Shown here one piece after another: positions 7,799-15,420 of a stretch of DNA of 64,000 nt. Made by a program: the position numbers and the translations under genes. Source of the stretch: Allobosea lathyri (GTDB lineage Bacteria > Pseudomonadota > Alphaproteobacteria > Rhizobiales > Beijerinckiaceae); contig NZ_FNUY01000013.1 in the NCBI RefSeq assembly GCF_900108245.1, positions 1 to 64,000 of the forward strand, given 5' to 3'. The notes below the pieces were generated by a model. It had not been told where the DNA came from, did no database searches, and worked only from the letters and a program-made list of their open reading frames with translations. Each line of letters opens with the position of its first letter. Positions within the stretch are counted from its first letter, which is position 1.

Positions 7799-9487
7799 CT
7801 ACTCGCGTGCATAGACGGCAATATCGAGTTTTCGTCCGCCATTGATGTTGAAGCCGCGAATCGTAGTCAGCAGGCGGGGCTTGATCGCCGATTGAGCGAT
7901 CGCCGTCTGGAAATCGCCGGCGAAGCGGCTTTCGACGAAGGCGACGCGGCAGCCCGGCTGGTTCAGGAAGGCGGCGGCTTCCGCGCCGGTCGTTGCCATG
8001 GCGAGGTCGGTGCCGGTCAGGAAGACGAGGCTCGGTTCGCGATAGCCGAGCGTCATCACGGCTGGATTGGCGCAGCCGGCGGCGCGCACCGTCTCGGCAA
8101 GCCGGGGGGAGAGCTTGAGGGAGCGCAGGCTCTCCACGGCAAAGCCGTAGACGCCAATGCTGAGGAACAGGCTCGCCAGCACGCAGCGCCAGAGCGCGCC
8201 TTCGAAATCGCTGCGCCGGAACGCGCCGATCACTGTCCCGGCGAGGAACAGCGTCACCAGCAGGAAGGGCAGTGCGAGATAAGGCAGGGTGTTGTCGAGC
8301 GACCAGTTCGCACCGATGATGACTGCCACCAGCGCGAGCGGAACGAGGAAGACGAGCGCGGCCGTGGCGACCGCGCCGCGCCGGAAGCGGTCGATGCCGC
8401 CATTGATCACGGCGAGCAGCAGCAGCGCCGTCACTGCCGGATAGAGCGGCAGGACATAGTGCGGCAGCTTGGTCGGCACGGCCTCGAAGACGATCCAGGA
8501 CGGCACGATCCAGGCCAGCAGGAACAGGATCTGCGGCTCGCGCCGCCGGACCCAGGCGAAGGGCACCGCCATCGCCGCGAAAGCCGCAGCCGGCCAATAG
8601 GTGCCGAAGAAGATCAGCAGATAGAGTCCCGGCGGACCCCAGTGCTTTTCCTGCCCTTCGGCGACCTTGCCGAGCATGTCCTGACCGACGCTTTCGGCAA
8701 AAAAGCTGCCGCCGGTCTTCCAGGCGATCGCGACGAACCAGGGCAGCACGACAACCACGCACAACAGCAGACCCCAGCCGAAGCGAAGCGGCTTCAGCCA
8801 GCGGAAGGAGCGTTCGCTCAGGCTCAGCACGATAATGGCGAGGCCCCAGACCATGGGCACGATCGGGCCCTTGATCAGGAGCGCAATGGCGGTCGCCCCC
8901 CAGAAGACCAGCCAGTTGCGCGAACTCGGCACAAAGGCGAGCGAGCGCGTCCAGTCGAGCCAGCAGCGGGCCAGCGCCCCCATCGTTGCAACCGCGCAGG
9001 CGGCCAGCACGGCATCGGTCTTGGCGATGCGGGCCTCGACGCCAAGCAGCACGGCCGCCGCCATAAGCGCGCCGCCGAGCAGAGCAAGGCGCGGCCCGAC
9101 AAAGGCGAGCAGTGCCCAATAAGTCAGCAGCACGGTTGCGATCGCGCCGACCAGCGAAGGCAGCCGGTAAAGCCAGATCTGCGTGCGTGCCTCGGGCACG
9201 CCGAGCGCCTGGCCGGCCGCTACCGTCGCGCTTTGCAGCCAGTAGATGCCGACCGGCTTCTTGTGCCGCGCCTCGCCCTGGAACCGGATGTCGACGAAAT
9301 CGCCGCTCTCGAGCATCTGCTTGCTGGCCTGCGCAAAGCGCGGCTCGTCGCGATCGAGCGGCTGCAACGTGCTGAAACCCGGCAGGAAGGCGACCAGCGA
9401 GAGCAGGAGCAGCAAGGCGCAGGCGCGGACATGGCTGGCAGAGGCCATGGCCGTCAGGCGGTCGAGCGCGGGCGTGAGCGAGAGCAT
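7799..9487 (-). CDS. ArnT/PMT-like GT-C glycosyltransferase (lipid A sugar transferase family)
   Basis: Polytopic inner-membrane protein, 562 aa, with about 12 hydrophobic segments. The first periplasmic loop holds the acidic motif of the family (LDRDEPRFAQASKQML, about residues 43-58), followed by the substrate-facing GEARHKKPVGIYWLQ and a short soluble C-terminal domain. Members take a sugar from a polyprenyl-phosphate carrier in the periplasm and transfer it to lipid A or core sugars. It is the first gene of the operon with the DPM-like GT2 and LAB_N genes; a short tandem repeat lies in the 103-bp gap to the next gene. The rhizobial RgtA-D branch is an equally plausible assignment; the acceptor is not deducible. 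Confidence 0.87.
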   Translation of the reverse strand: MLSLTPALDRLTAMASASHVRACALLLLLSLVAFLPGFSTLQPLDRDEPRFAQASKQMLESGDFVDIRFQGEARHKKPVGIYWLQSATVAAGQALGVPEARTQIWLYRLPSLVGAIATVLLTYWALLAFVGPRLALLGGALMAAAVLLGVEARIAKTDAVLAACAVATMGALARCWLDWTRSLAFVPSSRNWLVFWGATAIALLIKGPIVPMVWGLAIIVLSLSERSFRWLKPLRFGWGLLLCVVVVLPWFVAIAWKTGGSFFAESVGQDMLGKVAEGQEKHWGPPGLYLLIFFGTYWPAAAFAAMAVPFAWVRRREPQILFLLAWIVPSWIVFEAVPTKLPHYVLPLYPAVTALLLLAVINGGIDRFRRGAVATAALVFLVPLALVAVIIGANWSLDNTLPYLALPFLLVTLFLAGTVIGAFRRSDFEGALWRCVLASLFLSIGVYGFAVESLRSLKLSPRLAETVRAAGCANPAVMTLGYREPSLVFLTGTDLAMATTGAEAAAFLNQPGCRVAFVESRFAGDFQTAIAQSAIKPRLLTTIRGFNINGGRKLDIAVYARE

Positions 9488-9736
9488 GATCCATCCTCGC
9501 GACCGCCGGGTCGCGCCTGTCTTGAAGCCATAAGCGGCGAGACCGGCCCCGCGCAGCCTGCGAAGGCCAAGCGGAACGACGCCCGGATGACCAGCCTTTC
9601 GGGCGCGATCAAGGCGGAGCCGTCACTTTGGACTGCAGCCGGCGCGGTTTACGCCGCCCGGCGCCTCGCGGCAAGCCGGACGCGGTGACAGGGCTGCGCG
9701 CCGGCGCTAGCCTCGCGCCCGTTCTCGGGGGCTCTG

Positions 9737-10024
9737 ATGGGGCGAATTCTGTGGAAGGCACTATCTGCCGGGCTGTGCGGCCTTCTGCTCGGCCCGCTGC
9801 TCGCGATCCTCATGGTGGTCGCGGCGATGATTTTCGATCCGAAATGCGGTGTCGGAGATTCAGGCGGCTGCGCCATGGGGCTGGTCACAGCGCCGCTCGC
9901 CATCGCGCTGCCGAGCTTCGGGCTGTTCTTCATGATCAGCCTCGTGCACAGCCTGTGGCAGCGAAGGCCGACAAACCCGGCATCGGCCATCAAACGGCTG
10001 CGCAGTTGGGGGCGTGAAGAATAA
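9737..10024 (+). CDS. Small membrane protein of unknown function
   Basis: 95 aa with two clear transmembrane segments (about residues 8-32 and 46-72) and a short charged C-terminal tail. The loop between the segments carries two cysteines (CGVGDSGGC), which could form a disulfide if it is periplasmic. I do not recognise the family. It stands alone between the ArnT-like operon and the convergent PhnA-like gene. Codon use and GC look native, and hydrophobicity supports a real product, but the start is not backed by a strong ribosome-binding site. Confidence 0.6.
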   Translation: MGRILWKALSAGLCGLLLGPLLAILMVVAAMIFDPKCGVGDSGGCAMGLVTAPLAIALPSFGLFFMISLVHSLWQRRPTNPASAIKRLRSWGREE

Positions 10025-10045
10025 GGAGGCGCCAGGCCCGTCCGC

Positions 10046-10261
10046 TCACGCCTTCTTGAGAAACGCCGTCTTGAGGACGAGGCCCTTCACCTTGTCGGCG
10101 TTGCATTCGATCTCTTCTTCATCGCCGGTCAGGCGGATGTTCTTGATCAACGTGCCGCGCTTCAGGGTGACCGAGGTGCCCTTGACCTTGAGGTCCTTGA
10201 TCAGCGTGACGGAATCACCGTCGTTCAGCGCGGTGCCGTTGCTGTCCTTGACGTCGCTCAT
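10046..10261 (-). CDS. PhnA/YjdM C-terminal domain protein
   Basis: 71 aa, almost entirely the PhnA C-terminal beta-barrel domain: VKDSNGTALNDGDSVTLIKD, LKVKGTSVTLKRGT, IKNIRLTGDEEEIECNAD, GLVLKTAFLKK. It lacks the N-terminal zinc ribbon present in E. coli YjdM. Despite the historic 'alkylphosphonate' name, no C-P lyase gene is nearby and a role in phosphonate use should not be assumed. The ATG at 10261 follows AGGAAGAGCC, a good Shine-Dalgarno; an ATG 45 nt further upstream is less likely. Confidence 0.85.
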   Translation of the reverse strand: MSDVKDSNGTALNDGDSVTLIKDLKVKGTSVTLKRGTLIKNIRLTGDEEEIECNADKVKGLVLKTAFLKKA

Positions 10262-10329
10262 GGCTCTTCCTGAAAAGACTGGGGCGGCCGCAACGGCGAA
10301 GCGCAACGCCGCCGCCTGCGGCAGAAAAA

Positions 10330-10369
10330 TGGCGAGCCCGGCTGGATCGAACCAGCGACCAGCAGCTAG
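10330..10369 (-). repeat. Truncated copy of the tRNA-Arg 3' end (candidate attR scar)
   Basis: About 40 bp reproduce the 3' part of the tRNA-Arg gene at 11535-11611, from the CCA end through the acceptor strand, T-arm and variable region to the 3' anticodon stem, in the same orientation. One T is missing in the T-loop and the similarity ends just before the anticodon. Such a fragment is what remains on the distal side after an element integrates into a tRNA 3' end. Confidence 0.8.
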
Positions 10370-10857
10370 GGCTCCTCGGAGAATCGAGTGGATCGCCGCC
10401 TTATTCTCACATGTTCCCGGTTTTGCCCAGCATTGAGACTGCTGGGGAATTCGCCCGCGTCAGAATGCCTCTGGGCGAAGCGCGGGACTGGGGCGGCCGC
10501 TCGGCGTTGCCTGCTGGCGCCGCCCCTACGCCGGACGACTCCGGCGTGTTTTCACCGGGCAATGCCGGTGCTTGGTTGGGCGAGCGCTGCTCACCCACCG
10601 CAATAATATCAAAGGCTGCAGCGCCTTCAAATACGGATTTTGCGTCAGTCGCTGATTTTGCGGAGGGCATGGCCGTGAGCGCTGTTCCCTACGAGAAAGC
10701 AACGTCTGGCCGTATCCACGCGGTTCGCCCACGCCGCCAATCGGTCCGAATATTGTCCGACCCACGTCACGTCCGAATCTGGCAGCCTTCCTAGCCTAGT
10801 GGGCAAATGCTAAGCTCCGCTAGCGGGGACGAGCAGGTCAAAGACGAGGAGGTCAAA
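10370..10857. other. Intergenic stretch without a convincing gene
   Basis: 488 bp between the tRNA fragment and the next gene. Open frames occur on both strands but have no domain-like character or good start signals. A GC-rich hairpin with an 8-bp stem (ACGCCGGA / TCCGGCGT, 10528-10547) followed by GTTTT looks like a terminator on the plus strand, perhaps a leftover of a lost gene. I see nothing else. Confidence 0.5.
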
Positions 10858-11166
10858 ATGGACCGTCGATCATTTCTGGCTGCGATGCTTGGATTCCCGG
10901 CTTTTGGGGTCGCGCTGGGGGCCTCCGGAGCAGTCGCTGCCCCGTTTGCTTCCGCGGCCTGCACCGATGCCCCGGTTGAAAATGCCGCGTTGATTCCAGA
11001 CGACGCGCCCGCCGAGTTTGCGCAGTATCGCAACTCGCCCCACTGGCATCATCGAAATCGCAGGTATCGCCACCATCGACGGCACGTCCGCCGTCGGCAT
11101 GTCTGCCGCGTCCATATCGACAGATGGGGACGCAGAGTCCGACGCTGCCACTGGGTTTGGATGTAG
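10858..11166 (+). CDS. Small exported protein with Tat-like leader and Arg/His-rich C-terminus
   Basis: 102 aa. The start ATG at 10858 is supported by a strong AGGAGG seven bases upstream. The N-terminus MDRRSFLAAMLGFPAFGVAL has a twin-arginine-like motif (DRRSFLA) followed by a hydrophobic stretch and an Ala-rich cleavage region. From about residue 60 the protein is dominated by His, Arg and Trp (PHWHHRNRRYRHHRRHVRR), ending in VWM with cysteines in VCRVHIDRW and RRCHW. It may bind metal, nucleic acid or acidic polysaccharide; this is inference. It is the only gene left between the tRNA-Arg fragment and tRNA-Arg, so it may be cargo of a lost element or a native gene trapped there. Confidence 0.7.
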   Translation: MDRRSFLAAMLGFPAFGVALGASGAVAAPFASAACTDAPVENAALIPDDAPAEFAQYRNSPHWHHRNRRYRHHRRHVRRRHVCRVHIDRWGRRVRRCHWVWM

Positions 11167-11265
11167 TCGGCCTCGCTAGGCTGCCTCGTCCTCCTTCACC
11201 CGCGCGCTTCGACCAGGGCGCCATCGGGTAAAGGCCGCAGCAGGGCCCTCGCCTGCTCCCACGGC

Positions 11266-11498
11266 GCCGTTGACGATCTGTCGTTCTCGTCGCTCCGCCA
11301 TGGGGCCTGACCAAGGGCGGCGAGCCGGACATGACGGATCGCGAGATCCTCGCGCAGTCCGCCCGAAAGTCTGCGAAGCTGCTGCCCCGCTACGTCAAGA
11401 AAACGATGAAGCAGGTCACGGCGCCCGAAAGCATCGGGCGTCAGGAGCAGACAGAGGTCAATTGTCAAAATGACCAGCAGCGGGCAGTGTCAGAATGA
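11266..11498 (+). pseudogene. Frameshifted C-terminal remnant of a tyrosine recombinase (integrase)
   Basis: Two frames together give the end of a tyrosine recombinase catalytic domain. LSFSSLRHG (11278-11304) matches the box II H/LRHG signature. After a single-base deletion at about 11304 the frame continues as GLTKGGEPDMTDREILAQ, then KSAKLLPRYVKKTMKQV, to a stop at 11498. This resembles from memory the rhizobial integrase ending (SFRHGG-T...LTDAQIRALSRHKSxKVLPTYVKRTQKQ). The tyrosine in RYVKKT would be the nucleophile. The rest of the protein upstream is degraded beyond recognition. Its position immediately beside the 3' end of tRNA-Arg fits an integrase. An ATG at 11331 would give a 55-aa peptide, probably not functional. 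Confidence 0.65.
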
Positions 11499-11523
11499 AG
11501 AACTCCCCGACGGGAAATTCTTC
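11497..11523 (-). terminator. Hairpin downstream of tRNA-Arg
   Basis: GAAGAA and TTCTTC enclose an inner CCCG/CGGG pairing, with ATTCT following on the minus strand. It lies 12 bp past the tRNA-Arg 3' end and could end tRNA transcription. It overlaps the last bases of the integrase relic, so it may derive from the inserted element. Confidence 0.45.
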
Positions 11524-11534
11524 ATTGAATAGAA

Positions 11535-11611
11535 TGGCGAGCCCGGCTGGATTCGAACCAGCGACCAGCAGCTTAGAAGGCTGCTGCTCTATCCATCTGA
11601 GCTACGGGCCC
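11535..11611 (-). tRNA. tRNA-Arg (anticodon TCT)
   Basis: 77 nt with encoded CCA. The acceptor stem is GGGCCCG/CGGGCTC (one G-T pair). The D-loop region TAGCTCAGATGGATAGAGC is standard, the anticodon stem GCAGC/GCTGC closes the loop CTTCTAA, giving anticodon TCT (reads AGA), and the T-arm has GGTTCGAATCC. Its 3' half is duplicated at 10330-10369, marking it as the target site of a former integrative element; the gene itself is intact. Confidence 0.95.
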
Positions 11612-11649
11612 GTAAGCAAGGGCTTAAGCGCCCTCGCCTGAAAAGAATA

Positions 11650-11955
11650 TCAATGCGTCCACTGGCCGACGCGGGAAAACTTGAAATTGTCGGAATAGGC
11701 CATCGTGCGGCGGCTGGGCTCGTGCGGCTGCTCGACGCGATAGGGAATGCCGTTGCGCGTCGCGTAGGCGACGGCCTCCTCTTGCGTGTCGAACCAGAGC
11801 TTCAGCTGGCTCTTCATGTCGCCCGACGAGGTCCAGCCCATCAGCGGCTCGATCTCGCGCGGCCGCTCGGCCTCATATTCGAGGAGCCAGCGATCCGTCT
11901 TGGCAGTGCCGGACTGCATGGCCGTGCGGGCGGGGCGATAGATGCGTGCGGTCAT
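11650..11955 (-). CDS. NADH dehydrogenase NDUFS4-like accessory subunit (ETC complex I family)
   Basis: 101 aa homologue of the mitochondrial 18-kDa complex I subunit NDUFS4, restricted among bacteria mainly to alphaproteobacteria. The core reads ARIYRPARTAMQSG, TDRWLLEYEAERPREIEPLMG, WTSSGDMKSQLKLWFDTQEEA and VAYATRNGIPYRVEQP, matching the family along its full length. It would sit on the cytoplasmic face near the NADH-binding arm of complex I and stabilise it. No nuo genes are in the window, which is usual for this gene. It lies between two tRNA genes on the same strand. Confidence 0.9.
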   Translation of the reverse strand: MTARIYRPARTAMQSGTAKTDRWLLEYEAERPREIEPLMGWTSSGDMKSQLKLWFDTQEEAVAYATRNGIPYRVEQPHEPSRRTMAYSDNFKFSRVGQWTH

Positions 11956-11988
11956 TAGTCTCGCTCGGCCGTCACCAGATGTCCTGAA

Positions 11989-12008
11989 GGCCCGCGTTCA
12001 TGCGGGCC
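11989..12008 (-). terminator. Hairpin downstream of tRNA-Pro
   Basis: A 7-bp perfect stem (GGCCCGC / GCGGGCC) with a 6-nt loop lies 18 bp past the tRNA-Pro 3' end; TTCAGG follows rather than a clean T-run. It is a possible tRNA terminator. Confidence 0.4.
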
Positions 12009-12025
12009 CTGGATTGCGGTTGAAA

Positions 12026-12102
12026 TGGTCGGGGCACCAGGATTCGAACCTGGGACCCTCTGCTCCCAAAGCAGATGCGCTACCGGGCTGCGCTATACCC
12101 CG
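12026..12102 (-). tRNA. tRNA-Pro (anticodon TGG)
   Basis: 77 nt with encoded CCA. The acceptor CGGGGTA... pairs with ...GCCCCG, the D-arm reads GCGCAGCCCGGTAGCGC, the anticodon stem CTGCT/AGCAG encloses TTTGGGA, giving anticodon TGG, and the T-arm has GGTTCGAATCC. All standard features are present and no duplication is seen around it. Confidence 0.95.
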
Positions 12103-12177
12103 ACTGGCATTTCAACGTCGCGGTTGGCTATCACGTCGCGGGCTTGCGCCGCAAGCGAAAGCCCGCGTCTTTGTCGC

Positions 12178-12666
12178 TCAACGCTTGAAAAGTACGTGTT
12201 CGATCCTGTCGCCGGCCTTGATGCCGAGCGTCTTGCTGACCCCGCCATTGATCTCGAGCACCGAGAGCACGGGTTCGCCGGAGGGAATCGTGCGTGTCGA
12301 GAGCGGTTCGGTGCGCTCGGCAATGCGGGCGATCGTGCCGTCGGCGCGGATGAACAACATGTCGAGCGGAATATAGGTGTTCTGCATCCACATCGCGACC
12401 GGTTCGGTGCTGCCGAAATCGAACAGCATGCCGCGATCGGCCGGCATGTAGTTGCGATGCATGAGGCCGCGCGCGCGCTGGTCGGGCGTGCGCATAACCT
12501 CCACCTGGAAGGCGTGGCGCTTGTCGCCGCTGACGATCACCAGCGACTCCAGCCCGGCCGCAGATGCCGCCGGCGCTGGCTGAGCCTGTGCGAACACCGC
12601 GGCGGGCGCGAATGCGACCATCGCGACGGCGATACAGGCGGCAAGGAAACGTCTGGTGGCCTGCAT
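12178..12666 (-). CDS. DUF192 family exported protein
   Basis: 162 aa with a signal peptide (MQATRRFLAACIAVAMVAFAP..., cleavage near VFAQA). The mature part is the complete DUF192 fold: EVMRTPDQRARGLMHRNYM, GMLFDFGSTEPVAMWMQNTY, IPLDMLFIRADGTI and VLEINGGVSKTLGIKAGDRI. The family is a small periplasmic beta-barrel of unknown biochemical role, very common in Hyphomicrobiales. The start at 12666 was chosen because the signal peptide begins there; an in-frame upstream ATG would prepend a charged stretch. Divergent from the following large exported protein. Confidence 0.87.
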   Translation of the reverse strand: MQATRRFLAACIAVAMVAFAPAAVFAQAQPAPAASAAGLESLVIVSGDKRHAFQVEVMRTPDQRARGLMHRNYMPADRGMLFDFGSTEPVAMWMQNTYIPLDMLFIRADGTIARIAERTEPLSTRTIPSGEPVLSVLEINGGVSKTLGIKAGDRIEHVLFKR

Positions 12667-12848
12667 CGGCTCGAACTCCCGGGGACAACGTCGCGCCACC
12701 ATCGCTACGAGGCGGCCATGGCGAATCTTCGACAGATACCGGCCATCGCGCTGTCGCGGTCAAGTTTTTCGTCTGGATGATCGGCGCGCTTGCCTTTCCT
12801 TCGCCGTCTGCTTGCGGCAGGGTCCGCTTCACAAAACAGGAGACTACA

Positions 12849-14717
12849 ATGACCGCTCCGAGTCTTTCTCGTCCGAGTGCTTCTCGCCCGAGCCTCTCTC
12901 GGCCGATGCGCTATACGGGCGCAGCCCTCGCCGCTGTCATTTTCGCGCTTGCGCAGCCTGCCGCAGCAGCCGATTTTCAGATCGACAATCTCAAATTCGA
13001 ATTCGGCAAGATCGTGATCGCGGCGCCCAAGATCATGGTCAAGGGTTCTCCGCTGGAGCGCGAGGCCTTCATTTCGCTGTTCAACGGCAATACCGGCGAA
13101 AGCGCGGTCGCGCGGATGGGCCGCCTGAACGCTGCCGAAATCAGCGCGCCGGAACTCAGATTCGAGCATACGCTGGGCCCGCAGAAGCAGGTGACCGTCT
13201 ATCGCGACATCCGCTTCTCGGATGTTCGGGACGGCAGGATCGGACAAGGCGAGTCGGCCAGCGCGACCGTCTCGGTCGAAGGCGCTCCCAGCGGGGCGAT
13301 GAAGGGCGAGCTCAAGCGCACGAGCTTCGAGGCCCTCGATCTCAAGCAGACCGTGCGCGTGATGACGGAAAAGGCGGCCCCCGGCGTCATCGAGCCGGCC
13401 CTGCCGCTGTTCAGCCGGTTCGAGCAGGACGGCTACACGCTCGACATGGGCGCAGCGGGCAAGATGTCGCTCGGCAAGGCGAGCGGACGCGGCTTTTCCG
13501 CCCGGGTCGGCGCGGAGCCGCTGGGCGAGGTGTTGTCTCGCATCGTCAGTTTTTTCGAGCAGGCGGAGAAAAAAACCGACGACTCCGACGCGAAGATCGA
13601 TCCCGCGCAGCGCGAGATCCAGAGGCGCTTGGGTCTGTCGCTGCTCGCCCTGTTCGACACGGTCGAATATGGCAGCGGCGAAGTGCGCGACTTCGTGGCC
13701 AACATGGTCGCGCCGCCCAAACCCGGCGCCAAGCCCGGCGCTAAGACCGAAGCGATCGAGATGCGGATCGCCCGGATCGCCTATGGCGAGGACACCCCGG
13801 CGAAATCCGGCTTCGTCGTCGAGGGGCTGCAATTCGCCGGCAGCGGCGCCAAGGGACAGATCGATTCGATCAGCCATTCCGGCTTTTCCTTCGGCCCCGT
13901 GATCCGCGAACTGCAGGCAGCGCTCGCCACGCCCGACACCGATTTCGATACGCTCGACTTCCGCAAGTTCATCCCGACCATCGGGACGATCAGAATGACC
14001 GGGTTTTCCGTCGATGCGCCGCCCGCGACCGGAAGCACCCAGCCGATCAAGGTCGCGCTCGGCACGTTCGAGCTGCAGGCGGGCGAACAGCTCAACGGCA
14101 TCCCCACCAGCGTCGCCCTGACGATCGACAAGCTCGTCGCGCCGATTACGGAAGGCGCGGGCAATCCCACCGCGACCGACCTGATCGCCATGGGCATCCG
14201 CTCGCTCGACCTCTCGGCCAAGCTCGATCTCGCCTGGGAGGCAGCGCGCAACGAACTCGCCATCCGCTCGATCTCGCTGGGCAGCGCTGGGCTGATCAAG
14301 TTCGACGCGTCGGGCACGCTCGGCAATGTCACCAAGGACCTGTTTTCGAGCGATCTCGCGCTGGCTCAGGTCGCAGCGCTCGGTGCAACCGCACGCACGA
14401 TCGAAGCCAGGCTGCAGAATTTCGGCCTGATCGAGAAGCTGATCGCCAACGAGGCCCGCAAGGCCAAGCGCAAGCCCGACGAGATGCGCCAGCAATTCGC
14501 GATGATGGCGAGCCTCGGCCTTGCCGCGATCCTCGGCCCTTCCGACGCCGCCAAGGCGCTGACGGCGGCCGTGTCGCGCTTCGCGGCCAAGCCCGGCACC
14601 CTCACCATCCAGGCCAGTGCGAAATCGACCAGCGGTCTCGGTCTTGCCGACGTCATCACGCTCGCCGATCCGACCGAGATCTTCGACAAAATCGATCTCA
14701 AAGCCAATGCCGAGTGA
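12849..14717 (+). CDS. Large exported protein of unknown function
   Basis: 622 aa. The ATG at 12849 has GGAGA upstream at correct spacing. A Ser-Arg-Pro repeat N-tail (about residues 4-19) precedes a signal sequence ending AQPAAAADF. The mature protein is a long alternation of short beta-like segments and charged turns, including two related blocks around residues 375-395 (DFDTLDFRKFIPTIGTIRMT) and 450-500 (LDLSAKLDLAWEAARNELAI, then GLIKFDASGTLGN). This pattern, layered amphipathic strands without enzyme motifs, recalls AsmA-like or lipid-transfer repeats, but I cannot name the family. It overlaps the next gene by 11 bp, linking it to the surface-polysaccharide genes downstream. Confidence 0.75.
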   Translation: MTAPSLSRPSASRPSLSRPMRYTGAALAAVIFALAQPAAAADFQIDNLKFEFGKIVIAAPKIMVKGSPLEREAFISLFNGNTGESAVARMGRLNAAEISAPELRFEHTLGPQKQVTVYRDIRFSDVRDGRIGQGESASATVSVEGAPSGAMKGELKRTSFEALDLKQTVRVMTEKAAPGVIEPALPLFSRFEQDGYTLDMGAAGKMSLGKASGRGFSARVGAEPLGEVLSRIVSFFEQAEKKTDDSDAKIDPAQREIQRRLGLSLLALFDTVEYGSGEVRDFVANMVAPPKPGAKPGAKTEAIEMRIARIAYGEDTPAKSGFVVEGLQFAGSGAKGQIDSISHSGFSFGPVIRELQAALATPDTDFDTLDFRKFIPTIGTIRMTGFSVDAPPATGSTQPIKVALGTFELQAGEQLNGIPTSVALTIDKLVAPITEGAGNPTATDLIAMGIRSLDLSAKLDLAWEAARNELAIRSISLGSAGLIKFDASGTLGNVTKDLFSSDLALAQVAALGATARTIEARLQNFGLIEKLIANEARKAKRKPDEMRQQFAMMASLGLAAILGPSDAAKALTAAVSRFAAKPGTLTIQASAKSTSGLGLADVITLADPTEIFDKIDLKANAE

Positions 14718-15420
14718 AGCAGGCGGCGTGCTCTCGCCGGAGGATGAGAGCTGGCGCCCGGGTGCTCTCATCGCCTGGTGGGCAGGGTTGCCGAACGTCG
14801 CGCGCGGGTTGCTGCGGCGACGCCTTAACCCCGACAACCAGACGCGGCTGCATCTGGCCCATCTGGTTGCGCGGCGTCCGGGGCAGATCGCGATCGGTCG
14901 CTACACCTATGGTCGGCCCAAGGTACGCTTCCCCGAGAGCGGCGCGCGCTTGACGATCGGCCGTTACGGCTCGATCGCCGATGGCGTCGAGATCCTGCTC
15001 GGCGGCAATCATCGGCTCGACTGGGCAACGACCTACCCCTTCCCGGCCCTGCCGCGCCTGTGGTTGGCGGCTGCGGGCGTCAGCGGCAGCGATACCAGCC
15101 GGGGCGATGTCACCATCGGCCACGACGTCTGGCTGGCCTCGCAGAGCATGGTGATGTCGGGCGTGAGCATCGGCCATGGCGCCGTCGTGGCGGCGCGCGC
15201 CGTCGTGACGCGCGATGTGCCGCCCTATGCGATCGTGGCCGGGAATCCCGCGCGCGTCGTGCGGTCGCGCTTCAGCGAGGCGCAGGTCGCGGAATTGCTC
15301 GCGACGCGCTGGTGGGACCAGGCGCCCGAGACGATCACGGCCTTGCTGCCGCTGCTGATGTCGGACCGGATCGACGAGCTGGTTGCCGCGCTCAAGGGCC
15401 GAGCAGCCAGCGCCGCTTGA
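14707..15420 (+). CDS. CatB-type hexapeptide O-acetyltransferase
   Basis: 237 aa left-handed beta-helix acetyltransferase of the xenobiotic/CatB group. Hexapeptide turns are visible in IAIGRYTYGRPKVRF and ARLTIGRYGSIADGVEILL. The catalytic-type histidine lies in GNHRLDWATTYPF, and a second coil set in DVTIGHDVWLASQSMVMSGV ends with VVAARAVVTRDVPPYAIVAG. It would acetylate a hydroxyl of a sugar or other small acceptor using acetyl-CoA. The start lies inside the preceding gene (11-bp overlap), so the two are coupled. Its 3' end overlaps the convergent acyltransferase gene by 29 bp. Given its neighbours, a surface-polysaccharide substrate is likelier than an antibiotic. Confidence 0.85.
   Translation: MPSEAGGVLSPEDESWRPGALIAWWAGLPNVARGLLRRRLNPDNQTRLHLAHLVARRPGQIAIGRYTYGRPKVRFPESGARLTIGRYGSIADGVEILLGGNHRLDWATTYPFPALPRLWLAAAGVSGSDTSRGDVTIGHDVWLASQSMVMSGVSIGHGAVVAARAVVTRDVPPYAIVAGNPARVVRSRFSEAQVAELLATRWWDQAPETITALLPLLMSDRIDELVAALKGRAASAA

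Noticed and set aside
7662..9494. Long open frame on the minus strand in a second frame over the ArnT-like gene
   Set aside because: It is Arg/Ala-rich without domain character and is a shadow of the hydrophobic ArnT-like protein in another frame, typical of high-GC DNA.
10411..10794. Possible 127-aa protein in the gap before the Tat-like gene
   Set aside because: No ribosome-binding site, no family resemblance, and competing open frames on both strands; treated as non-coding.
12705..14837. Open frame of 710 codons antisense to the 622-aa exported protein
   Set aside because: Lacks start signals and domain features, whereas the plus-strand frame has a signal peptide and ribosome-binding site.
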